From the NCBI RefSeq assembly GCF_028765165.1, contig NZ_JARADB010000003.1, forward strand, positions 310,001 to 374,000: DNA of 64,000 nucleotides, written 5' to 3'. This document shows, one piece after another, positions 7,944-16,638 of the stretch; within the stretch, counting starts at the first letter, position 1; each line of letters begins with the position of its first letter. This DNA comes from Paenibacillus sp. MAHUQ-63. Lineage in GTDB: Bacteria > Bacillota > Bacilli > Paenibacillales > NBRC-103111. The translations under genes were made by a program, and so were the position numbers. The notes beneath the pieces are model-generated. The model did no database searches and had not been told where the DNA came from. It saw nothing but the letters and a program-made list of their open reading frames with translations.

Positions 7944-9143
7944 TTATAAAGCGGCGAGCAAACGCTCCCGGTCGCAAGCCCCCATCGCCAAATGAAGCAG
8001 GTGAGCCAGCAGCTTCTTCTGCTCCGGATTCAGCCGGGTGAACACACGGGGTTCATGCTGGCACAAATCCCGGATGGCGGCTTCCAGCTCCGCTTTCCTC
8101 ACGGTGTCCTCCGGCTTGTCCGTAAATGCCGGAAACGCCTTGGCTTCGGCGAATTCCTGAAGCACATGATCGGATAATATTTGCAAATAAGGTCTTCTTT
8201 TCAGCTTAATGAACGCATTGATTTCTTCCAGCAGGAATTGAAAGGCGTCGCTTTTCCTGCTGACACCGAAAGCCGCCTCCACCTGACCGCTCTGGTCTTC
8301 ACTTTCGAAGTCGAAGTAATCGAAGAGCTTGCTTTGAATATAAACGCTATGATAGAACGAGTCTCCTTTATTATTAAAAGTTGTCGGCTGCTTGTGCTTC
8401 TCGTCCCGGTGAGAATCGATGAAATACAATTTCGAATATTCCTGATTGATCCGGTCCTGCCAGCGAACGTATTTGATTTTGAAGACGGTTTGAGTGCCGG
8501 GATCAACCAGCGTAAAGCATTCTTTCTCCCCGATCAGGTCCGCGTAATTCAACGGTTCGCCATTCACGCGCAAGGCGAAGCCCTTGTCCGCATGCAGCTC
8601 CAGGAACCAGCCGAACTCTTTGCACAGGAAAGCGAGCAATTCCTCTGGAACGAAATCTTTCATTATATTATGAAACGTAACGGTTGTCCCCGGATCATCA
8701 TCCGTCAGCTCCGCTTGGGTTACTTGGTAGATGTCCAACCGATTGCCGGCAATATGAATCGTATACGTATTCTTGAGGAAACCGTCCTCATAGGTCGTTC
8801 TCCAAATCGCATCGGTAGCGAACCGATGAAAGGTCAAGCGTCCGATCCCGTTCTTCCCGTGCATGGCCGAAGTCGTTCGGGTCCGCCTCTCCGGATCGAT
8901 CCCTTTCTCCGATTCATAGAACGGCGTAAACTTCCGCTCCAGCTCCCTCCTGTCAATGCCATAGCCGTTATCGGCAATGACGATATAATCGATGCCGCCG
9001 AGCACATTCGGATGAAGCGTGATGTCCACTTCGGTCGCCTGCGCGTCAAACCCGTTCCAAATATATTCTGAAATGGCCTGCAAATAATCAAATTTACGCA
9101 GCGTTTTTTCGATCCCTTTTGAGGATATTTGTATTTTGCCCAC
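7944..9143 (-). CDS. Orphan GHKL-type ATPase (HSP90/MORC/MutL-like ATP-binding protein)
   Basis: A 399-residue protein starting at a GTG with AGGAGG 8 nt upstream. The Bergerat ATP-binding fold is clear near the N-terminus: EYIWNGFDA (Asn30), ADNGYGI (57-63) and GKNGIGRLTF (96-105). After about residue 190 comes a segment that could be the S5-like transducer domain, then a helical tail with no recognised motif. There is no HisKA domain, transmembrane segment, nuclease or protease motif. It resembles the stand-alone HATPase_c_3 proteins related to MORC. No restriction or phage-defence gene lies beside it, so its role is open. Confidence 0.75.
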   Translation of the reverse strand: MGKIQISSKGIEKTLRKFDYLQAISEYIWNGFDAQATEVDITLHPNVLGGIDYIVIADNGYGIDRRELERKFTPFYESEKGIDPERRTRTTSAMHGKNGIGRLTFHRFATDAIWRTTYEDGFLKNTYTIHIAGNRLDIYQVTQAELTDDDPGTTVTFHNIMKDFVPEELLAFLCKEFGWFLELHADKGFALRVNGEPLNYADLIGEKECFTLVDPGTQTVFKIKYVRWQDRINQEYSKLYFIDSHRDEKHKQPTTFNNKGDSFYHSVYIQSKLFDYFDFESEDQSGQVEAAFGVSRKSDAFQFLLEEINAFIKLKRRPYLQILSDHVLQEFAEAKAFPAFTDKPEDTVRKAELEAAIRDLCQHEPRVFTRLNPEQKKLLAHLLHLAMGACDRERLLAAL

Positions 9144-9352
9144 AACGATCTCCTCCTTAACGAGTGAACTCTGCCTGCCTCTCTATCATATTCCAAATCT
9201 CTCAATCCGTATGTCGATTTCTGAAAGCCTATTGAAATTGATTTTCGACAAAATCGGGATACCGCTTTTAAAATTAATTAACACCAGGTTAACGTTCCAC
9301 GAATAAAACGGTGCTACGCTTGACGTATCCAGGAACGACAGGAGGGATCCCT

Positions 9353-10510
9353 ATGCGCCTTGCGTTGTTTACCGATACCTATGTTCCTCAAATGAATGGC
9401 GTTGCCCTAACGCTAGGACGGCTCACTGACCATCTGCACCGCCGTGGCATCGAACATCTTGTCTTCACGCCGAAGTGCACCGATGAAATGGCTTACTCCG
9501 AATTAATCCGCCCCGTTCCGTCTGTCCCATTCTTTCTGTACCCGGAATGCCGGATCGCCCTGCCCAATCTGCTGTCGCTTCGCAGCGAGCTTGACCGATT
9601 CCGTCCTCACCTCATCCACTTGGCCACCCCGTTCAATATCGGCTTATGCGGTCTGCACTATGCCCGCAAGCACCGCATCTCACACGTCGCTTCCTACCAT
9701 ACCCATTTCGACCGATATTTGGTTTATTATCGCATGAAACGCGCCATCCCCTTCTACTGGTCCTATATGAAGTGGTTTCATCAGTCCTGCGACGCTATCT
9801 TCGCTCCATCCGCCGATACGATCCGGGACCTGCAATCGCAAGGCTTCGCCAACTTGCTGCTATGGTCGCGAGGCGTGGATTGCAGCTTGTACACCCCGGA
9901 GCGGAGAAGCGATGCCATCCGCGCGAAGTACGGCATAACCGCTCCGTTCCTTCTCCTCTATGTAGGGCGCATCGCCCCTGAGAAAGATATCGATACGCTA
10001 AGCGCCGTCATGCGCGAGATGCCGGACTCCTTGAAGTCACGCGTTCATTGGCTCGTCGTCGGCGACGGTCCGCAGCTCCCCGAGCTGCGCGAGCAGGCTC
10101 CCGGCAATGTCACCTTCGCCGGATACAAGCAGGGCGAGGAACTGGCCGAAATCTACGCTTCCTCGGATCTCTTCGTCTTCCCTTCCAGCACCGAGACGTT
10201 CGGCAATGTCGTTCAAGAGGCGATGGCATCGGGACTCCCTGTCATCGGCGCGAACAGCGGCGGCGTTCGCGATATGGTTGCGACCGGACGTACGGGCATG
10301 CTCTGTACGCCCCGTGAGCCCGAATCGTTCATTCGCGCTATCGAGGCCTGCGTCGACGGCTCCGAGCAGCTGGCCGGTTACCGGCAAGCTGCCAGAACAT
10401 TTGCTTTGGGCCGCTCATGGGAAGCTATTTTCGACGGCTTGCTTCAGGACTACGCACAAATGATCGATGCCCGGCGCATCGGAAGCAAACCGGGATTCTA
10501 TACCGCTTAG
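9353..10510 (+). CDS. GT4-family glycosyltransferase
   Basis: A roughly 385-residue GT-B fold enzyme. The N-terminal half begins RLALFTDTYVPQMNGVA with the Gly-rich acceptor loop. The C-terminal half has VGRIAPEKD and the ETFGNVVQEAMASGLPVI donor-binding motif (EX7E). The open frame begins at 9311, but GGAGGG 6 nt before the ATG at 9353 fixes the start. Similar proteins are alpha-mannosyl- or glucosyltransferases acting on lipid or cell-wall acceptors using nucleotide sugars. The ugd gene follows 15 bp later, so the pair may build a glucuronate-containing glycolipid or polymer. Confidence 0.88.
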   Translation: MRLALFTDTYVPQMNGVALTLGRLTDHLHRRGIEHLVFTPKCTDEMAYSELIRPVPSVPFFLYPECRIALPNLLSLRSELDRFRPHLIHLATPFNIGLCGLHYARKHRISHVASYHTHFDRYLVYYRMKRAIPFYWSYMKWFHQSCDAIFAPSADTIRDLQSQGFANLLLWSRGVDCSLYTPERRSDAIRAKYGITAPFLLLYVGRIAPEKDIDTLSAVMREMPDSLKSRVHWLVVGDGPQLPELREQAPGNVTFAGYKQGEELAEIYASSDLFVFPSSTETFGNVVQEAMASGLPVIGANSGGVRDMVATGRTGMLCTPREPESFIRAIEACVDGSEQLAGYRQAARTFALGRSWEAIFDGLLQDYAQMIDARRIGSKPGFYTA

Positions 10511-10525
10511 GAGGGAGGAACTGCC

Positions 10526-11839
10526 ATGCGCTTAACGATTGTGGGAACGGGATATGTCGGGTTGGTGGCTGCCGTATGTTTGGCCAAACTGGGCCATGAA
10601 GTCATTGCGGTCGACCGGGAGTCCATTATTCGCGGATTAATGGAGAGGAACCTGCATGTATGGGAACCTCAGCTGGAGACGGAGCTTGAGGCGTGCTGTG
10701 CCAGTGGCAGGCTGCACTTCGAGACCGACTTGCTTGCGGCCTCGGCGGACACCGACGCCTTGATGATCGCCGTCGGCACACCTACCCGCGAGGATGGTCA
10801 TACGAATCTGAGCTACGTGTATGAGGTGCTTGCACATCTGATGCAGTCCGGCGTGTGCCCTCCGCTGGTCATCGTGAAGAGCACCGTGCCGGTCGGCACC
10901 TGCGACGAGCTGGAGGAGAGCCTCCATGCGGCCGGACTGCGTACGGAAGTCGCCTTCAATCCGGAATTCCTGCGCCAGGGCAGCGCAGTCCGCGACTTCA
11001 TAGAGCCCGACAGAATCGTGCTCGGCTGCAAGTCGGCGCATGCCGAGGCTCAGCTCCGGGAGCTGTATGAAGGGATCGAAGCGCCTGTCTATGTCTGCGA
11101 CAGACGAAGTGCCGAACTGGTCAAATATGCGTCCAACGCCTTTCTGGCGATGAAAATATCGTTCGCCAACATGATGTCCGACGTCTGTGAAGGATATGGC
11201 GCCGATATTCGGGACGTCATGCACGGGGTAGGCGCGGACCGGCGGATCGGGCCGGAGTTCCTTCAAGCTGGCGTGGGCTATGGCGGTTCCTGCTTTTCCA
11301 AAGATTTGCAATCCCTGCTGACCTCCGGGAAGCTTGTCGGCAGCTCGCTCCCCCTGCTGGAGGCAACCGCCAAAATCAACGATCAGCGCATCCCGCGACT
11401 GATCGCCAAGCTGATTTCTCTATGGGATAGCCCCATGGGGAAGAGACTGTGCGTATTAGGCATCTCGTTCAAGCCCCAGACGAATGATGTCAGGGACGCA
11501 CCGTTCCTCACCCTGCTCGCGCAATGCAAGCGGCATGGCATCGAAGTGCGCGCCTACGATCCCGTCATTCGTCAAGTTGCCAAGGCTAACGTCGACGTGG
11601 TCGATTCCCCATACGCCGCAGCCGCCGGGGCGGATGCCGTCATGATCATGACGGAGTGGCCGCAGTTCGCCGAGCTGGATTGGCCGTACCTGCTGCATCT
11701 GATGCGGCGTCCGCTGGTGCTCGATGGCCGCAATCAGCTGCCGGGCGACGTCGTCTCGCGCTTAATGGATATAGAAGGCGCGGTCTACATGCCCATCGGT
11801 CGCCCCATGGAACGCCAATCCCATTATCAGCGGAAATAA
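10526..11839 (+). CDS. ugd: UDP-glucose 6-dehydrogenase
   Basis: A 437-residue UDP-glucose dehydrogenase that makes UDP-glucuronate from UDP-glucose with two NAD. The Rossmann motif is VGTGYVGL (6-13). NPEFLRQGSA (from 145) and the catalytic GYGGSCFSKD (Cys256) are intact, as is the C-terminal GISFKPQTNDVRDAP region. GGAGGAA precedes the ATG. It is in an operon with the upstream glycosyltransferase. UDP-glucuronate would feed a teichuronic acid, exopolysaccharide or glucuronosyl glycolipid; which of these cannot be decided here. Confidence 0.95.
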   Translation: MRLTIVGTGYVGLVAAVCLAKLGHEVIAVDRESIIRGLMERNLHVWEPQLETELEACCASGRLHFETDLLAASADTDALMIAVGTPTREDGHTNLSYVYEVLAHLMQSGVCPPLVIVKSTVPVGTCDELEESLHAAGLRTEVAFNPEFLRQGSAVRDFIEPDRIVLGCKSAHAEAQLRELYEGIEAPVYVCDRRSAELVKYASNAFLAMKISFANMMSDVCEGYGADIRDVMHGVGADRRIGPEFLQAGVGYGGSCFSKDLQSLLTSGKLVGSSLPLLEATAKINDQRIPRLIAKLISLWDSPMGKRLCVLGISFKPQTNDVRDAPFLTLLAQCKRHGIEVRAYDPVIRQVAKANVDVVDSPYAAAAGADAVMIMTEWPQFAELDWPYLLHLMRRPLVLDGRNQLPGDVVSRLMDIEGAVYMPIGRPMERQSHYQRK

Positions 11840-11840
11840 A

Positions 11841-11931
11841 ATTTGCCGATTGCGGAGCCTGGCCGGGCCCACAATCGGCAAATAACTCCGTTGCCATTCC
11901 AAAGAGGCCCTTAATCATCGAAAAAGGGCCC
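11841..11931 (+). terminator. Two hairpins after ugd
   Basis: ATTTGCCGATTG (11841-11852) pairs with CAATCGGCAAAT (11872-11883). A second stem, GGCCCTT (11906-11912) with AAGGGCC (11924-11930), follows. Neither has a long T run, so termination is likely but not certain. Confidence 0.55.
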
Positions 11932-11939
11932 CTGTGAGG

Positions 11940-12143
11940 CTGTCGATTAACTGTGCGCAGTTTTAACGTAAACGGACACATGCAGAGAATGTATGTGATT
12001 TTTCGAATATATATACAGAATTAGGGCTCAAATCACGTTTTGTATATGAAATTCCGAATAGAATCGACTGATTCTTGGTATGTGCCGCTCATTATGTATG
12101 ATTTTTCGCATACATTTTGTGGTCTCCCACAAGTAATCGACAG
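11940..12143. repeat. MITE-like 204-bp AT-rich element with terminal inverted repeats
   Basis: CTGTCGATTA at 11940-11949 is mirrored by TAATCGACAG at 12134-12143, and imperfect pairing continues inward (CTGTG against CTTGTG). The interior is AT-rich, unlike its surroundings, has no coding frame, and repeats TGTATG-like stretches followed by ATTTTTCG. It lies between the ends of ugd and ThuA genes. An AAACGGACACA word inside partly resembles family A. Confidence 0.45.
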
Positions 12144-12176
12144 TCCCCCTGAGTTCTTTAGCTATCGCCGAACCGT

Positions 12177-12899
12177 CTACTTCTTAATCGCCTCCAGTGG
12201 GGCATGATGCCCGTAGAACGTTTTCTCCCGACGGACCGGAGCCGTCCATTCGACCGCATTGGCGATCACCCGGTGCACATCTTTGTTGTGATAGGTAGGG
12301 TATGTCTCATGACCCGGGCGGAAATAGAAAATGCGTCCCTGTCCACGGCGGTACGTGCAGCCGCTGCGGAACACTTCACCGCCTTCGAACCAGCTGACGA
12401 AGATGAGCTCATCCGGCACCGGGATATCGAAATGCTCGCCGTACATTTCTTCTTCGGCCAGATCGATATAAGGTCCGATTCCGGCTACGATCGGGTGCGA
12501 AGGGTCTACGACCCACAAGCGCTCCTTCTCATCCGCTTCTCTCCACAGCAGGTCGCAGGAAGTGCCCATCAGCTTGCGGAACAGCTTGGAATGATGGCCG
12601 GAATGCAGCACGACCAGCCCCATCCCTTCATGCACGCGGGCGCAAATCCGGTCCACGACGTGATCCTGAAACCCTTGATGATCGACATGCCCCCAATAAA
12701 TAAGAACGTCGGTCCCGTCCAGAACCTCCTGCGTCAACCCATGCTCGGGCTCCTGGAACGTCGCTGTGCGAATGTCGAAGCCCGCTTGCCCGATGCCGTC
12801 GGCAATGGCGCCGTGCATTCCTTTGGGATAAATCCGGGCAACCTCCTCTTTGCGCTGCTCTTGCAGGAACTCATTCCAGATCGTTACTTTGATCATCAT
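12177..12899 (-). CDS. ThuA-family protein
   Basis: About 240 residues of the trehalose-utilisation (ThuA) family, which has a class-I glutamine-amidotransferase-like fold. Seen are VTIWNEF at the start, DVLIYWGHVDHQGF, LVVLHSGHHSKLFRKLMG and the C-terminal YFRPGHETYPTYHNKDV. The start is set at the ATG at 12899; the earlier GTG at 12905 lies in the ribosome binding site. It is the last gene of the OppABCDF operon. ThuA proteins usually accompany Gfo/Idh/MocA oxidoreductases in sugar 3-oxidation routes, as here. The exact reaction is not established for most members. Confidence 0.88.
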   Translation of the reverse strand: MMIKVTIWNEFLQEQRKEEVARIYPKGMHGAIADGIGQAGFDIRTATFQEPEHGLTQEVLDGTDVLIYWGHVDHQGFQDHVVDRICARVHEGMGLVVLHSGHHSKLFRKLMGTSCDLLWREADEKERLWVVDPSHPIVAGIGPYIDLAEEEMYGEHFDIPVPDELIFVSWFEGGEVFRSGCTYRRGQGRIFYFRPGHETYPTYHNKDVHRVIANAVEWTAPVRREKTFYGHHAPLEAIKK

Positions 12900-12919
12900 G
12901 CCCACTCCCTTATCGTCAT

Positions 12920-13978
12920 CTATAAGCTTCGCGTAACCCCATCCTGCGCGGAATCAATAATCGCTTGCAGCACCCGCTGGTTCCGGTAACCGTCGGCAAA
13001 CACGGGCAGCAGCGAGGACGGCGCCTGCTCCAAATAATCGATGAAATCCTGCAGCATCGGCTTCATCTCTTGCTCATCCAAGTGAATGACTTTCTCGGTG
13101 AGGGTCAGCTTCTCGCCCTCTCTTAACGTCAAATGGACCTCATTCGGCTGTTCCACACAGATGCTGACCGTGCCGAGATCCCCGAACAGCGTAACTTGAA
13201 ATTGGTTTTTCGTACCGATCGCATTCTTATGCGTATAGAAAGAGCCCATCACGCCGCCTTCCAACACGCACTGAAACCCAGTGAAATCGTCGACATCCAC
13301 AGCCGTGAGTTCCCCTGTCCGGGGGTCCTTCCTGTGATCGATGAACGTGCTCATCAGCCCGCTGACCTGCTGGAATTCCCCGACGAAGAAGCGTGCCGCA
13401 TCCACCATATGCGAGCCGATGTCGGCTAATATGCCGGATCCCGCCATTTCTTTGCTGAACCGCCATGTGTAGCCTTTATCGAACATTGGGGCGTTTTCTT
13501 CTTGCAAATAGTGTGCGGCTATATGCCGGATCGGACCTAAGGCTCCTTGGTCCACAAGCTGTTTGACGTACTGGAAGCAGGGGCGGTAACGGTACGAGAA
13601 TCCGATCATGCATGGAATGGGATTGCGCTCATACAATTCCGCCAGTTCATTCGCTTCTTCGATCGTACGTGTAAAAGGCTTCTCGGAGAAGATCGGCTTC
13701 CCGCGTTCAATCGCATATTTCAGAATATCGTAATGATACTTATTGGATACTCCGGACAAAATAACGTCTACTCGCGGATCGTCGATCAACCCCCTGTAAT
13801 CGGTGAACCTTGCTTCATCCGGCAAATTCAAACGATCGCCCGTTGTCCGGACCGCCTGCTCGTTCACGTCGCAGATCGCAGCCACTCGCGTGCGGGGAAC
13901 TTTGGACAACTGATTCATGTGATAGTCGCCGATTCCCCCAAGTCCGATAATGCCTACGTTCCATACCTCTTTCTGCAT
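12920..13978 (-). CDS. Gfo/Idh/MocA-family oxidoreductase
   Basis: A 352-residue NAD(P)-dependent sugar or cyclitol dehydrogenase. The Rossmann motif GIIGLGGIGDYH is at 9-20, and the family's SEKPF motif lies near residue 97. The C-terminal domain (DIGSHMVDAARFFVGE, VDVDDFTGFQ) fits the GFO_IDH_MocA_C fold. It is the penultimate gene of the peptide/oligosaccharide ABC operon, 20 bp from ThuA. It would oxidise a sugar or pseudo-sugar released from the imported substrate. There is no glycosidase in the operon, so cleavage may be oxidative or encoded elsewhere. Confidence 0.92.
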   Translation of the reverse strand: MQKEVWNVGIIGLGGIGDYHMNQLSKVPRTRVAAICDVNEQAVRTTGDRLNLPDEARFTDYRGLIDDPRVDVILSGVSNKYHYDILKYAIERGKPIFSEKPFTRTIEEANELAELYERNPIPCMIGFSYRYRPCFQYVKQLVDQGALGPIRHIAAHYLQEENAPMFDKGYTWRFSKEMAGSGILADIGSHMVDAARFFVGEFQQVSGLMSTFIDHRKDPRTGELTAVDVDDFTGFQCVLEGGVMGSFYTHKNAIGTKNQFQVTLFGDLGTVSICVEQPNEVHLTLREGEKLTLTEKVIHLDEQEMKPMLQDFIDYLEQAPSSLLPVFADGYRNQRVLQAIIDSAQDGVTRSL

Positions 13979-14000
13979 CTTCCTTCCCTCCCGTTACGCT

Positions 14001-15038
14001 CTAATCTTCCTGATCAATCGTCTGGCAGGAATTTCGCTCGATGATTTTACTGGCGATGATGACATTGCGGGGAGTGTTCCCCGGCCGTACGCCCAGTTGG
14101 CTCATCAGCAGCCGAACGGACTCCGCGCCCAATTCCGAAGGGAGCAAGTCCATGCTCGTGAGCGGCGGGTTCGCCTGCACCATCATGGACATATCGCCGC
14201 ATATGACGAACAGCGAGATATCTTCCGGCACGCGGAGCCGCAAATCTTTGAGCGCGTTGAGCACGCTGAACGCCGTACGGTCGTCGTCCGCAATGATGGC
14301 GGTTACTCGCTTCTTGGATTCGCCGATGACGCTCATCGTCTTCTCATACCCGTAATCCATGTATTCGTTTGAACTCATATCCGGCTTATGATGGATCATA
14401 TGCGGTTCCACCTGCAGCCGGTAATCGTTCATCGCTTGCATGAAGCCCCTTATGCGATCGATCGAGACGGTCATGCGCTCATTGGCATTCAGAAACATGA
14501 TGTGGCGGTGCCCACGGCCGATCAAGTATTCGCATATTGAATAAATGACTTCCCGATTATCGTTGTCCACGCTGTAAACGTCACGAACCGTCGCGTTCAT
14601 CACCCGTCCAACGGTAACGAATGGAATTTGTTCGCTATCCAGCAGTGCAATTCGCTCATCATCGGTCACGGGCTGCATAACGACAGCCCCGTCGATCGGG
14701 TAGCTCGACAGGAACGGGGTCTGGACCTTCATCTGCGGAATCATATCGAGCAGCACCCGGTACCCGTAGTAGGAGGCTTCGAGGATAACGCCGTTAATGA
14801 ACTGTGTATGGAAGGCGCTGAAAAGGAAGCTGCCATGCGGGATCGTGAGCCCGATCGCCATCGTCTTTTTCGTTACCAGGCTGCGTGCGATATGGTTAGG
14901 CACATAATTCAACTGCCTGGACACACTCAGTACACGCTCCTTGACCTCGTTGCTGGTCGGTCTTTTCTGGCTGAACACATTGGACACGGTCCCTTTCGAG
15001 ACTTTCGCCAGTTTGGCGACATCATCGATTTTTGCCAT
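14001..15038 (-). CDS. LacI-family transcriptional regulator
   Basis: About 345 residues. The helix-turn-helix reads KIDDVAKLAKVSKGTVSNVFSQ and is followed by the hinge helix (LNYVPNHIARSL). The rest is a periplasmic-binding-protein-like effector domain (GRGHRHIMFLN; PLTSMD). The gene sits inside the ABC operon. Four copies of a TTAAACCGGTTTAA palindrome precede the first gene of that operon, so it is the obvious candidate to bind them. The start is taken as the ATG at 15038; a GTG two codons earlier overlaps the AGGTGG ribosome binding site. Confidence 0.9.
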   Translation of the reverse strand: MAKIDDVAKLAKVSKGTVSNVFSQKRPTSNEVKERVLSVSRQLNYVPNHIARSLVTKKTMAIGLTIPHGSFLFSAFHTQFINGVILEASYYGYRVLLDMIPQMKVQTPFLSSYPIDGAVVMQPVTDDERIALLDSEQIPFVTVGRVMNATVRDVYSVDNDNREVIYSICEYLIGRGHRHIMFLNANERMTVSIDRIRGFMQAMNDYRLQVEPHMIHHKPDMSSNEYMDYGYEKTMSVIGESKKRVTAIIADDDRTAFSVLNALKDLRLRVPEDISLFVICGDMSMMVQANPPLTSMDLLPSELGAESVRLLMSQLGVRPGNTPRNVIIASKIIERNSCQTIDQED

Positions 15039-15072
15039 AGCCACCTAAACATCCCTTCAACTAACGTTCCGG

Positions 15073-15627
15073 TTATGCCAGCTTCGCATTGAGTTCCTCA
15101 ACCAGGTCGATAAGCTCAAGCGGATCGTTGATCGTGTATCGGGGGATTTCGCTCTCATCCGCATGCAGCTTCGGATAACGCGGCGTCCAGCTCAGGAAAA
15201 CGCTCGTGATGCCCAATTGATTCGCCCCCTTCACATCCCGGCTCAAGTTATTGCCCACCATGATCATTCGCGGAATGTCTTCCAAGGTTAGATCCAACGC
15301 GCCAATCGCCGCCTTGAACATGCGGGGACTCGGCTTGTAAGCTTTCACCGTTTCGGAGTACACCATGGTCGTGAAATAGTCATACAGGCCGTTTTGCGTC
15401 AAAATGTTTTTGAACGACTGCGCGTTCCCGTCCGCAACGATAGCCAGCGTATACCCCCGCTCAGCCAGCGTTTTGACCATCACATCCGCGCCGGGAATCA
15501 CGTTCGCCCGAATGACGATATCGTGGTCATCCCGAATCTCCGTCCCTTCATCGATAATCGTATCTCCGCAGTCCAGCAAAACGATCAGCTTCTTGGCATT
15601 AGGGTTCAACTCTTTGTCATGACTCAT
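15073..15627 (-). CDS. HAD-superfamily hydrolase
   Basis: A 184-residue haloacid-dehalogenase-type phosphatase. Motif I is LLDCGDTIID (Asp19 as nucleophile). Motif II lies near AIVADGNAQ, the Lys of KPSP is motif III, and VGNNLSRDVKGA is motif IV. It overlaps the upstream OppF-like gene by 11 bp, so the two are translationally coupled. Its place in a sugar-uptake operon suggests a sugar phosphate substrate, but none can be named. Confidence 0.88.
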   Translation of the reverse strand: MSHDKELNPNAKKLIVLLDCGDTIIDEGTEIRDDHDIVIRANVIPGADVMVKTLAERGYTLAIVADGNAQSFKNILTQNGLYDYFTTMVYSETVKAYKPSPRMFKAAIGALDLTLEDIPRMIMVGNNLSRDVKGANQLGITSVFLSWTPRYPKLHADESEIPRYTINDPLELIDLVEELNAKLA

Positions 15628-16636
15628 GGGTTACACCTCTCAGCACTAATTGGCTCGCATAATGGCATGCGGCATAATGTTCCTCTGTGATTGCCTGCAA
15701 TTCCGGCTCCTCCCGCATGCATTTATCGGTTTTATACCTGCATCTGGGATGGAAATGGCACCCGCTCGGCGGATTCGCCGGATTCGGGACCTCACCCTCC
15801 AGAATGATCCGCTCCTTCTTCACATTGGGATCCGGCTCTGGCACCGCCGACAGCAGCGCCTCCGTGTACGGATGCAAAGGATCGTCAAACAGCGCATCCA
15901 CTGGCGCGAGCTCAACGATTTTGCCCAAATGCATCACCGCTACTCGGTCGGAAATGTTCTGCACGATGGACAAATCATGGGAAATAAAGATGTAGGTGAT
16001 CTGCAGCTGCTCCTGCAAGTCTTTCAGCAGATTAATGATTTGTGCTTTGATCGAGACGTCGAGCGCCGATACCGCTTCATCGCAAACAATAAGCCTCGGC
16101 TGGGAGATGAGCGATCTGGCGATGGCGATCCGCTGCCGCTGCCCGCCGGAGAACGCATGCGGATACCGGTCGAGATAGCTTGCGTTAAGTCCTGTTTGCT
16201 GCGCGATCTGCGTAATTTTCTCATCCAGCTCCGACTTGGAAAGCTTGAAATTCGCCAGCAGCGGCTCGGCAATAATATCATAAACACTCATTCTCGGACT
16301 AAGCGAAGAGAACGGGTCTTGGAAAATCATTTGAATATCTTTGCGGTACTTCTTGAACTCCTTGCCTCTCAATCCGAGGAAATCGACCTGCTCCCCGGTT
16401 TCGGGATGGTAGTAGACCGAACCGGAAGTGGCGTCCATGCCCCTGACGATGCACCGGCCTAAGGTCGTTTTCCCGCAGCCGGATTCGCCGACGATACTGA
16501 GCGTCTCCCCCTCCATAAGCTCGAAGGAAACATTGCTTAGCACACGGACCGAGGTTGGTTTGCTGAACAATTTGTTTTGGGATTTCACCTGGAAATCCTT
16601 ATTTAACCGGTCGACTTTCAAGATCGATTTGGCCAT
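15617..16636 (-). CDS. Oligopeptide/oligosaccharide ABC transporter ATP-binding protein (OppF type)
   Basis: A 339-residue ATPase with Walker A GESGCGKTT, signature FSGGQRQR, Walker B LIVCDEAVSALD and the H-loop ISHDL. The C-terminal oligopeptide/dipeptide extension with conserved Cys residues (CHFHPRC...C...C) is present. It pairs with the OppD-type ATPase upstream, 3 bp away. Family-5 importers carry peptides, nickel or plant oligosaccharides. The linked sugar-oxidation genes favour an oligosaccharide. Confidence 0.93.
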   Translation of the reverse strand: MAKSILKVDRLNKDFQVKSQNKLFSKPTSVRVLSNVSFELMEGETLSIVGESGCGKTTLGRCIVRGMDATSGSVYYHPETGEQVDFLGLRGKEFKKYRKDIQMIFQDPFSSLSPRMSVYDIIAEPLLANFKLSKSELDEKITQIAQQTGLNASYLDRYPHAFSGGQRQRIAIARSLISQPRLIVCDEAVSALDVSIKAQIINLLKDLQEQLQITYIFISHDLSIVQNISDRVAVMHLGKIVELAPVDALFDDPLHPYTEALLSAVPEPDPNVKKERIILEGEVPNPANPPSGCHFHPRCRYKTDKCMREEPELQAITEEHYAACHYASQLVLRGVTHES

Positions 16637-16638
16637 CC

